Notes under the pieces: model-generated | Seen by the model: only the letters and a program-made list of their open reading frames with translations | Database searches by the model: none | Told to the model about the DNA's origin: nothing | Program-made: the position numbers and the translations under genes | In this document: piece after piece, positions 24,866-32,631 of the stretch | How positions within the stretch are numbered: the stretch's first letter is position 1 | Layout: the number at the start of each line of letters is the position of its first letter | Origin: an uncultured Saprospiraceae bacterium | Lineage (GTDB): Bacteria > Bacteroidota > Bacteroidia > Chitinophagales > Saprospiraceae | Direction of reading: 5' to 3' | DNA: 64,000 bases | NCBI GenBank assembly: GCA_937980645.1 | Contig: CALJPQ010000002.1 | Location: 124,001-188,000, forward strand

Positions 24866-27112
24866 TCAATAACTGGCCGCATTATGGCCATTTTTTCGGA
24901 ACGGAATGGGTTTCCACGACAGCACTTCCGCACCCGGCTGCCCCTCTTTGATGCGTACGAAGCTGCGCAGGGGCACGTCTTTGTAAACGACTTTAGGCGC
25001 GCCGGGCAAAGGCCATTGAATTTCCACCTGTTCGATTTTTTCGGCGTCGCCTAAGCCCATTTCCTGCTGCAGAGAGGAAGAGCCGAAACTGCCGCCCGTG
25101 CCCACGGTGGCGTAAATGTCGCGTGTGGAGCCGTTGGGGCGACGCACCGTTACGCGGATGCGCGCGCCGATGGCGTCGCGGTTGCTGTTAGTGCCTTCGA
25201 GCAGGAGCGTTACCCAGGCGTTGCTGTTTCCAGGGTTTTCGTACAGGACGTTGTAGCCCAGGTCGCCCTCGACGGCGCCGCCCACCACGATGTACAGGTC
25301 CTGGTCGCCGTCGCGGTCTATGTCGGCAAAGGCCACGCCATGCCCTTTCTGGATGTGCCCGAAGCCGCGCATGGAGAGGTCTTCGAAGCGCTTGCCTTCG
25401 ACATTTCGGAAGGCTCGGTTCGGAATGAGCGAGCGCAGGTCGGGCTTACCCGTGCCTAAGTAAATGTCTGGCCAGCCGTCGTTGTCGAAGTCGCCGAAGT
25501 TGTTGCCCATTCCGTAGGTGATGGTATGCAGGCCCAGTTGCTGGTGCACATCGGTGAAGGTGCCGTCGCCGTTGTTTCGGTAAAGGCGCAGCCAGTCGCC
25601 TTCGGGCTGTTTGCCCAAGTATTCCATCACTAAAGGCGCCACGGTAGGGTCTTCGTAGTTGGTGGGGAAGTTGGTGGACAGGATGTCTTCCCAGCCGTCG
25701 TTGTTATAGTCAAAGAAGAAGGCCGGGAAGCTGGTCATGGGGTAAAAGGTCTGCGTTCGATTGGCCACGTTTTCGAAGCGCCAGGTTTCGGGCTTGCGGT
25801 CGCAATAGTTGATAAGCAGCAGGTTTTGGCCCATGAGGTTGCTCAGGTAGAGGTCGGGCCGTTGGTCGTTGTTGACGTCGCCCCAGACGGCGGCTTTGAA
25901 GAAGCCGACGTAGTCCACGCCCAATTGGGCGGCCACATTGGTGAAGGTGCCGTCGCCGTTGTTGTGGTACAGTTCACAGCGGTTGGGCTGGTTGGGGTCG
26001 TAGGTTTCGTTAGCGATGAACAGGTCGAGCCAGCCATCGCCGTCGAAGTCGGCCCAATCGGCGGCCTGGGTAGGGTGGAAGGAGAGCAGGCCGGCTTCGA
26101 TGGTTACATCGGTGAAGGTACCGTCGCCGTTGTTGCGCAGCAGCGAGTTGGGGTGGTTGCCGCAAAAGAGCCAGGCGCCGCGCAGGATGAGGATGTCGCG
26201 ATAGCCGTCGTTGTTGTAATCGGCGTGAATGGCATTCAGCCCGCTGACGATGCCCATCAGGTTGGCCTCGGCAGTGCGGTCGGTGAAGGTGCCGTCGCCG
26301 TTGTTGACGAAATAGCGCGCCTGGCCGTCGAGGCTGTAAATGGTGGTAAAAATGTCCATGTCGCCGTCGTTGTCGAAGTCCTCTAAGCAAACACCGCCGG
26401 AAATGCCGCGCACGTCTAAGCCTAAAGGAATGGCGACATCGCGAAAGAGCCGCTTTTCGCGGCCCTCAAAGATGCGCTCCGGCAGGCGAAATTTGGGCGG
26501 CACCGCATCGGGCCACTGCCCCAGCGCCATATGGGCCAGGTTGAGCAGCCACAGCGTCTGATAGTCATCGGGAAAGGCCTCCAGCAGGCGCTCGTAGATT
26601 TTAACCGCATTTTGTGGCCCGGCGCGCAGCGCGTACACACCACTGCCCTGAATGGGCAGGATGCAGGACTCCGGGTTGTGCGTGTTGATGCAGTTTTCCT
26701 GCTCGCCCAGACGCATGTAGCTGAGCGCCAGTAACTCATGCAAGATTTTTGTCTGGTCGTTCAGGACGTTGCCCGTCAGGTCAATCAGCTCCTGAAACTG
26801 CACGATGGCTGCTTCATTCTGACCGGCTTTGAGCAATTCGACGGCATGGGAAAACTTGTTGGCCACATGCTCCTGCCCTGTGGTGTTCCGCATGCGTTCC
26901 AGGTAAATAGCCGCGCGCCCACTGTTCATATGCAAGTACTGCAGCGGGTCGGCGTTGCGGTGAATGCTGTCCAAAAGGGCAATCATGCGCTGGTGGCCTG
27001 TGGTAACCGGCGAGCTGGACGGGCTGCAACCCACGTTCAAAACGGCAAGAAAAGCCATTAATATCCCTGCTAACACCGCAGCAGGCACGCAATGGTGTAA
27101 AATCATACTCAT
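24866..27112 (-). CDS. CRTAC1-like lipoprotein with FG-GAP/VCBS repeats and ASPIC/UnbV domain
   Basis: A 748-residue predicted lipoprotein: hydrophobic N-terminus followed by FLAVLNVGC lipobox. Residues 60-200 look like TPR-type helices. The middle is a beta-propeller with about seven calcium-binding loops of the DxDxDG type (DFDNDGDMDIF, DYNNDGYRDIL, DFDGDGWLDLF, DVNNDQRPDLY, DYNNDGWEDIL, DFDNDGWPDIY, DIDRDGDQDLY), and NGDGTFT occurs four times. The C-terminus is an ASPIC/UnbV domain (DAIGARIRVTVRRPNGSTRD). It is likely a surface protein for binding or adhesion. The ATG at 27112 is favoured over an upstream in-frame codon; 27106 is also possible. Confidence 0.88.
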   Translation of the reverse strand: MSMILHHCVPAAVLAGILMAFLAVLNVGCSPSSSPVTTGHQRMIALLDSIHRNADPLQYLHMNSGRAAIYLERMRNTTGQEHVANKFSHAVELLKAGQNEAAIVQFQELIDLTGNVLNDQTKILHELLALSYMRLGEQENCINTHNPESCILPIQGSGVYALRAGPQNAVKIYERLLEAFPDDYQTLWLLNLAHMALGQWPDAVPPKFRLPERIFEGREKRLFRDVAIPLGLDVRGISGGVCLEDFDNDGDMDIFTTIYSLDGQARYFVNNGDGTFTDRTAEANLMGIVSGLNAIHADYNNDGYRDILILRGAWLFCGNHPNSLLRNNGDGTFTDVTIEAGLLSFHPTQAADWADFDGDGWLDLFIANETYDPNQPNRCELYHNNGDGTFTNVAAQLGVDYVGFFKAAVWGDVNNDQRPDLYLSNLMGQNLLLINYCDRKPETWRFENVANRTQTFYPMTSFPAFFFDYNNDGWEDILSTNFPTNYEDPTVAPLVMEYLGKQPEGDWLRLYRNNGDGTFTDVHQQLGLHTITYGMGNNFGDFDNDGWPDIYLGTGKPDLRSLIPNRAFRNVEGKRFEDLSMRGFGHIQKGHGVAFADIDRDGDQDLYIVVGGAVEGDLGYNVLYENPGNSNAWVTLLLEGTNSNRDAIGARIRVTVRRPNGSTRDIYATVGTGGSFGSSSLQQEMGLGDAEKIEQVEIQWPLPGAPKVVYKDVPLRSFVRIKEGQPGAEVLSWKPIPFRKNGHNAASY

Positions 27113-27215
27113 GAAATGGCGGTTATTTGTCTGAGCTAACAAGACCTGGTAAAAGGCTTGAGCAACGAATTAAGTTGTCGTAGCAGTCAGTTTTTTGCGC
27201 TCATGCACATGCGGA

Positions 27216-27223
27216 CAAAAGTA
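27216..27223 (-). promoter_or_regulatory. -7 box (TACTTTTG) of the CRTAC1-like gene
   Basis: The reverse strand reads TACTTTTG about 100 bases before the ATG at 27112. It matches TAnnTTTG, with no obvious -33 box. Confidence 0.45.
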
Positions 27224-27260
27224 GGCTGCGCCATGTTAAGTCCAGGGCGAAAAGTGAGGG

Positions 27261-27417
27261 GATAGATAGGGCAGGGTGTCGTCTCAGGTAACGTTCTGTT
27301 TTTGATCTGTCGCCTTTTCGTATCTCGAGGGCGACACCTCGCGCGAGGCGACATTTCCCTCCGGGAGGTGTCGTCTCAGGTGGCCCTATGTTCGTCAAGC
27401 GGATAAATAGGGCAGGG
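27261..27417. repeat. palindromic and direct-repeat cluster
   Basis: The 15-mer GGTGTCGTCTCAGGT occurs at 27275-27289 and 27367-27381. GATAnATAGGGCAGGG occurs at 27261-27276 and 27402-27417. Between them lie the perfect palindrome CCTCGCGCGAGG (27337-27348) and the inverted pair CGACACCTC (27332-27340) and GAGGTGTCG (27365-27373). This is structured non-coding DNA of a REP-like kind. No gene explains it. Confidence 0.6.
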
Positions 27418-27819
27418 AGGCGGGATGGAACCCTGGGAACAGGTTTTGGCGCGGTTCCCGCCTTGCCGGAGCTAAAGGCCGAGGATCGTTTATATGGCTG
27501 TTTTGCGTTGTTTTACAAACGTTTTATCTCTACGAGGTACGGATGCGGGACGCCATAGCAGTGTTGCCGATTTGTGAGGAATTGCCGCCCTTCCGCACCG
27601 ACCTCGTCAGAGGTCGCCCCTTTGTAGGGCGCAGGTAGCCCCCAATGCCCGGGCGCATGGCCATTCATTATATCTATCACCCTCCGGATTGCCGGCGTTA
27701 TCGCGCTCGCAGCAGACATTTGGCCGAATTTTTCTCAGCATGGGGGCTGGGGTAATGCGGGTGGTTTCTACATTTACCGCCGATAATCTGCTCACCTGTT
27801 CAAACGACTGCGCTGTGTT
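27418..27819. other. gene-free interval with a strong hairpin
   Basis: No convincing coding sequence. The clearest structure is a 7-bp stem, CGACCTC (27599-27605) and GAGGTCG (27610-27616), with the loop GTCA and no T run after it. Together with the repeat cluster to its left, this makes the longest stretch without a gene outside the restriction-locus borders, about 680 bases from 27143. It could hold a degraded interspersed repeat. Confidence 0.4.
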
Positions 27820-29637
27820 ATGAAACCGACGGACATTCGGGATCCGGAGTATTTCCATAAAGTGGTGGACTGCCAGTATGCGTGTCCGGCGCATACGCCC
27901 GTGCCTGAGTACATTCGACTCATTGCTGCCGGCCAGTACACCGAGGCGTACATGCTCAACTGGGAGTCCAACGTCTTTCCCGGTATTTTAGGTCGTACCT
28001 GCGACCGCCCCTGCGAGCCGGCGTGCCGGCGTGGGCGTGTGGAAGAAAAGCCCGTGGCCATCTGCCGCCTCAAGCGCGTGGCAGCGGACTACAAGGGCGA
28101 AGTGCGTTCGCTCCTGCCTCAAGGGCCGTTTCCGCCCAACGGCAAAAAAATTGCCCTCATCGGCGGCGGCCCGGCCTCACTGACAGTAGCGCGCGACCTG
28201 GCACCGCTGGGCTATGAAATTCACCTGTACGACAACCAGCGCAAAGGCGGCGGCATGATGCTCAGCCAGATACCCGCCTTCCGCCTGCCCGAAAGCGTGC
28301 TGGACGAAGAGGTGAACTACATCCTGGACATGGGCATCCACACGCACTTCAACTGCTACGTCAGTAGTATGCGCGAGGTGCTGGCGCAGGACTACGACGC
28401 TATCTTCGTGGGCACTGGCGCGCCGCGCGGCAGCGACCTGTCAAAATTGCCCGGACGCCAGGAAGGCGCTGCCAGCATTCACATCGGCATTGAGTGGTTG
28501 GCCAATGTGGCTTTCGAGCACATCCATAGCATAGGCAAGCGTGTCATCGTGCTCGGCGGCGGCAACACAGCTATGGACTGCTGCCGCACTGCCCGCCGTT
28601 TAGGCGGCGAACAGGTAACGGTGGTGGTGCGCAGCCCATTCAAAGATATGAAAGCCTCGCCGTGGGAGATTGAAGACGCTCTGCGCGAAGGCGTAACCAT
28701 CCTCAACTGCATGCCCCCTAAAGCTTTTATCGTGGAAAATGGCCGCCTCAAAGGAGTCCTGTTTGAGCACGTGGAGGCCGTTTACGACGAAAACGGTAAA
28801 CGCACCCTCGTGCCCACGGGTCAGCCCGACACGTTCATCGAGGCCGACGACGTGCTCATCGCCATCGGACAAGAAAACGCCTTTCCCTGGATTGAACGCG
28901 ACCTCGGTATCGAGTTTGGCAAATGGGATATGCCCGTGCTGGACCCGGTAACCTTCCAGTCCACCCATCCGAAGGTCTTCTTTGGCGGTGATGCGGCTCT
29001 GGGGCCGAAAAACATCATCACGGCCGTGGCGCATGGCCATCAGGCGGCTATTTCCATTCACCTGTTCTGCACCGGCCAGGACTTGCACCGCGACCGACCG
29101 GCGCCTACGGTCAACATTTTCCAGCAAAAAATGGGCGTCCACGAATGGCTGTACGACAGCTACATCGTCAACGACCGACGCTACGCCGTACCACACGCGC
29201 CCGAAGAGGTAACCCTGCGCAACCGCCGCATGGAAGTGGAATTGGGCTTCGACCCCGAACTAGCCTATAAAGAAGCCGAGCGTTGCCTGAACTGCGACGT
29301 GCAGACCGTCTTCACTACCAGCCTGTGCATCGAATGCGATGCCTGCGTGGACATCTGCCCGACCTCCTGCATCACCTTCACCCACAACGGCGACGAGGAC
29401 GATCTGCGTACGCGCCTCAATGCGCCGGCCAACAACCGCAGCCAGGATCTGTACGTCTCCGACACCCTGCCCACTGGCCGCGTGATGGTTAAGGATGAAA
29501 ACGTATGCCTTCACTGCGGACTGTGTGCCGAACGCTGTCCTACATCGGCTTGGGATATGCAGAAGTATTTATACCAGGTAACCAAAGCCTGCAAAATTTG
29601 GGACATCGCCCGCGCCTCTGTAGCGGAGCCCGTCTAA
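27820..29637 (+). CDS. NAD(P)H-linked iron-sulfur flavoprotein of the 2-oxoacid oxidoreductase cluster (GltD-like)
   Basis: A 605-residue protein combining three parts. Residues 15-75 form a Fer4-type N-terminal domain as in glutamate synthase beta and dihydropyrimidine dehydrogenase (Cys18, Cys22, Cys61, Cys65, Cys69). Residues 105-440 hold an FAD site (IALIGGGPASLTVARDLAPL) and a NAD(P) site (RVIVLGGGNTAMDCCRTARR). The C-terminus carries two 4Fe-4S motifs (CIECDACVDICP near 502 and CLHCGLCAERCP near 563). It lies directly upstream of the alpha and beta subunits of a 2-oxoacid:ferredoxin oxidoreductase and probably passes electrons between that enzyme and NAD(P)H. The protein is predicted cytoplasmic. 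Confidence 0.88.
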   Translation: MKPTDIRDPEYFHKVVDCQYACPAHTPVPEYIRLIAAGQYTEAYMLNWESNVFPGILGRTCDRPCEPACRRGRVEEKPVAICRLKRVAADYKGEVRSLLPQGPFPPNGKKIALIGGGPASLTVARDLAPLGYEIHLYDNQRKGGGMMLSQIPAFRLPESVLDEEVNYILDMGIHTHFNCYVSSMREVLAQDYDAIFVGTGAPRGSDLSKLPGRQEGAASIHIGIEWLANVAFEHIHSIGKRVIVLGGGNTAMDCCRTARRLGGEQVTVVVRSPFKDMKASPWEIEDALREGVTILNCMPPKAFIVENGRLKGVLFEHVEAVYDENGKRTLVPTGQPDTFIEADDVLIAIGQENAFPWIERDLGIEFGKWDMPVLDPVTFQSTHPKVFFGGDAALGPKNIITAVAHGHQAAISIHLFCTGQDLHRDRPAPTVNIFQQKMGVHEWLYDSYIVNDRRYAVPHAPEEVTLRNRRMEVELGFDPELAYKEAERCLNCDVQTVFTTSLCIECDACVDICPTSCITFTHNGDEDDLRTRLNAPANNRSQDLYVSDTLPTGRVMVKDENVCLHCGLCAERCPTSAWDMQKYLYQVTKACKIWDIARASVAEPV

Positions 29638-29683
29638 AATTGCCTCTCTAATCGTCCTGACTCGAGCAAATCAAAACACGTTT

Positions 29684-31528
29684 ATGTCCAATCTGGTCAA
29701 TGATTTCGTCATCCGTTTTGCCAACGTGAACGGCACGGGTTCGGCCAGCGCTAACACGCTGTTTGCCAAAAGCATTTTTCGCATGGGCGTGCCCGTAACG
29801 CCGAAGAATATCTTCCCTTCCAACATTCAGGGCCTGCCTACGTGGTACGAGGTACGTGTCAATGAGCGCGGCTACTTAGGTCGGCGGGCGGGTATTGATC
29901 TGCTCGTAGGTGTCAACCCGCAAAGCATGGCCGCTGATGTGCGCTCGGTGCGCCCGGGCGGCTATTTCCTGTACGACAGCAGCCGCCCCTTAGACCCATC
30001 GTTGCTGCGCGACGATATCCATTACATTGGCATTCCCATGATTCTGCTGTGTCAGAAGCACTTCGACGTGCCGCGTGTGCAGCAGTTGCTCAAGAACATG
30101 GTCTATGTTGGTGCGCTTACCGCCCTGTTAGGCCTCGAGATGGACGTGGTGAAGCAGCTGGTGGTCGAGCAGTTTAAGAAAAAAGAGAAGTTAGTGGCTT
30201 CCAACCACTTAGCGTTGGATCTGGGCTTCCAGTACGCGCGCGAGCATTACGACTGCCCACTGCCCATGCGCGTGGAGCGGCGCGACAACGTGGGCGACCG
30301 CATCATGATGACGGGCAACACGGCCTGCGCGCTGGGGGCCATTTACGGCGGCGCTACAGTGGCTGCGTGGTACCCCATCACGCCCTCCACATCGGTGGTA
30401 GATGCTTTTGAAAAGTACGCCAACCGCCTGCGCACCGACCCAGAAACGGGCGAAAAGAAGTTTGCCATCGTGCAGGCTGAAGACGAACTGGCGGCCATGG
30501 GCGTCGTCATCGGTGCGATGTGGAACGGTGCACGCGCCTTCACCGCTACCAGCGGGCCGGGTGTGTCGCTCATGAATGAGTTTCTGGGCCTGGCTTATTT
30601 CGCCGAAATACCCGCTGTGCTCATTGATGTGCAGCGCGGCGGCCCTTCTACCGGTATGCCCACACGCACACAGCAGTCCGACATCCTGCTGGCCGCTTAT
30701 GCCTCGCATGGCGACACCAAACACCCGTTGCTCTTTCCCTCCACACCCACTGAGTGCTTCGAAATGACCGCCGACGCCTTCGACCTGGCCGAACGACTGC
30801 AAACACCCGTCATCGTCATGACCGACCTCGACCTGGGCATGAACGAGCACCTCACACCACCGCTGCACTGGGACGACCAACGCCGCTACGACCGCGGCAA
30901 AGTGCTCGACGCCCAGGCGCTGGAAAGCATCCAAAACTGGGGCCGCTACTTAGACATAGACGGCGACGGCATCCCGTACCGCACCATCCCGGGCACGCAC
31001 CCGACCAAAGGCTCCTTCTTCACACGCGGCTCCTCCAAGGACGAATACGCCCGATACACCGAAGACGGCGAGGCCTATCGCCGCAACATGGACCGCCTGC
31101 TGAAAAAATGGCACACGGCCCGCGAACTCGTCCACCCGCCAGAGTTCTTCCAGCCGCGCTCCCGCTTCCCGGAAGCCATGCTCTTCTTCGGAACGTCGGC
31201 CTATTCGGCTATAGAGGCCTTAGACGAACTGCGCGCTATTGGCATTGAGCTGGACGCCATGCGCCTGCGCGCCTTCCCGTTCAGTCAGGCCGTCCACAAC
31301 TTCATCGAGGAACACGAGCGCGTTTATGTCGTGGAACAAAACCGCGATGCTCAGATGCGCTCCCTGCTGATGATTGAACTGGGCATTTCTCCCCAAAAAC
31401 TCATACCGATATTGCAATACGACGGCTTTCCGATTACTGCCGCCGCCATCATCAGCCAGATTGCGAAATACCACCCCGCAGCAGCAGATCTGTTGGGCGG
31501 AAACGGCCATTCGCACGCCCTTGCTTAG
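29684..31528 (+). CDS. korA: 2-oxoacid:ferredoxin oxidoreductase, fused gamma-alpha subunit
   Basis: Catalyses CoA-dependent oxidative decarboxylation of a 2-oxoacid, most likely 2-oxoglutarate, with ferredoxin. The 614-residue protein is a fusion: residues 1-195 form the gamma domain (FVIRFANVNGTGSASANTLF) and residues 210-614 the alpha domain, with the TPP-proximal motif AAWYPITPSTSVVDAFEKYA and the QAEDELAAMGVVIGAMWNGA region. This gamma-alpha fusion is typical of bacterial KorA. It is 46 bases after the flavoprotein gene and 39 bases before the beta-subunit gene. Substrate choice is inferred from family resemblance. Confidence 0.9.
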   Translation: MSNLVNDFVIRFANVNGTGSASANTLFAKSIFRMGVPVTPKNIFPSNIQGLPTWYEVRVNERGYLGRRAGIDLLVGVNPQSMAADVRSVRPGGYFLYDSSRPLDPSLLRDDIHYIGIPMILLCQKHFDVPRVQQLLKNMVYVGALTALLGLEMDVVKQLVVEQFKKKEKLVASNHLALDLGFQYAREHYDCPLPMRVERRDNVGDRIMMTGNTACALGAIYGGATVAAWYPITPSTSVVDAFEKYANRLRTDPETGEKKFAIVQAEDELAAMGVVIGAMWNGARAFTATSGPGVSLMNEFLGLAYFAEIPAVLIDVQRGGPSTGMPTRTQQSDILLAAYASHGDTKHPLLFPSTPTECFEMTADAFDLAERLQTPVIVMTDLDLGMNEHLTPPLHWDDQRRYDRGKVLDAQALESIQNWGRYLDIDGDGIPYRTIPGTHPTKGSFFTRGSSKDEYARYTEDGEAYRRNMDRLLKKWHTARELVHPPEFFQPRSRFPEAMLFFGTSAYSAIEALDELRAIGIELDAMRLRAFPFSQAVHNFIEEHERVYVVEQNRDAQMRSLLMIELGISPQKLIPILQYDGFPITAAAIISQIAKYHPAAADLLGGNGHSHALA

Positions 31529-31567
31529 TCAGCACCCTCAGGCCTTAACAAGGAAAAAACATCGCCT

Positions 31568-32620
31568 ATGACGTACCTGCGTCCTACCTTCCGCCACCCT
31601 GAAAGCCCGCGCAATGCCCTGGGCTATACGCGCCAATACTACGAGGGTGCACTCTCCACCCTTTGTGCCGGCTGTGGCCATGACTCCGTCAGCGGCGCTA
31701 TCATTCAGGCCTGTTTTGAATTAGCCATTGAGCCGCACCGCGTGGCTAAATTGTCAGGCATCGGGTGCTCTTCCAAAACGCCCACCTATTTTCTTGGCAA
31801 CTCACACGGCTTCAACTCCGTGCACGGGCGCATGCCCTCCGTGGCTACGGGCGCCAACTTAGCCAACCGGAACCTGATATATTTGGGTATCTCCGGCGAC
31901 GGCGATACGGCCTCTATCGGCATGGGCCAGTTCGTGCATGCCTTGCGCCGAAACCTCAACATCACCTACATCGTGATGAACAACGGCTGCTACGGGCTTA
32001 CCAAGGGTCAGGACTCGGCCACCGCCGACGAAGGCTCGAAAAACAAAACAGGCCACGTCAATCCCTTCCACGGCATTGACCTGTGCGGGCTGGCCATCGA
32101 ACTGGGAGCCACCTTTGTGGCGCGCAGCTTCTCGGGCGACAAGGAACAGCTTATCCCGCTCATTAAGGCCGCCCTTTCGCATCAAGGCTTTGCACTAATT
32201 GACGTGCTTTCGCCTTGCGTAACCTTCAACAACAACCCCGGCTCCACCAAGTCCTACGACTACGTGCGCGAGCATATGGAAACCACTGCAGCCGTGGATT
32301 ACATCCCGGAAAAGGCCGAAATCACGGCCCATTACGCCGAGGGCGAAGCCTGTGTCGTTACCTTGCACGACGGCTCGCATGTGGTGCTGCGCAAGCCTGA
32401 CCCTACCTGGCAGCCCACCGATCGCATTGCTGCCATGAAACGCCTGCACGAGGCGCACCAGAGCGGCGAAATTTTGACCGGCATCATCTATTTAGAGCCT
32501 GCCGGACGCGATCTGCACGCCATGCTGAACACTACGCATCGCCCGCTCAATACCTTGCGCGAAGAAGACCTCTGCCCGGGCAAGGAGGCTTTGAATGCCA
32601 TTAATGCGGAGAACCGGTGA
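31568..32620 (+). CDS. korB: 2-oxoacid:ferredoxin oxidoreductase beta subunit
   Basis: Thiamine-diphosphate-binding subunit paired with the gamma-alpha protein. The 350-residue sequence has CAGCGHDSVSGAI near residue 35, KLSGIGCSSKTPTYFLGNSH near residue 61, HGRMPSVATGANLAN, and the TPP motif GDGDTASIGMGQFVHALRRN ending in NNGCYGLTKGQ. Conserved cysteines fit the single 4Fe-4S cluster of KorB. It is the last gene of the three-gene cluster and is convergent with ccmF, 11 bases away. Confidence 0.92.
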   Translation: MTYLRPTFRHPESPRNALGYTRQYYEGALSTLCAGCGHDSVSGAIIQACFELAIEPHRVAKLSGIGCSSKTPTYFLGNSHGFNSVHGRMPSVATGANLANRNLIYLGISGDGDTASIGMGQFVHALRRNLNITYIVMNNGCYGLTKGQDSATADEGSKNKTGHVNPFHGIDLCGLAIELGATFVARSFSGDKEQLIPLIKAALSHQGFALIDVLSPCVTFNNNPGSTKSYDYVREHMETTAAVDYIPEKAEITAHYAEGEACVVTLHDGSHVVLRKPDPTWQPTDRIAAMKRLHEAHQSGEILTGIIYLEPAGRDLHAMLNTTHRPLNTLREEDLCPGKEALNAINAENR

Positions 32621-32631
32621 GGAGCCTCGCC

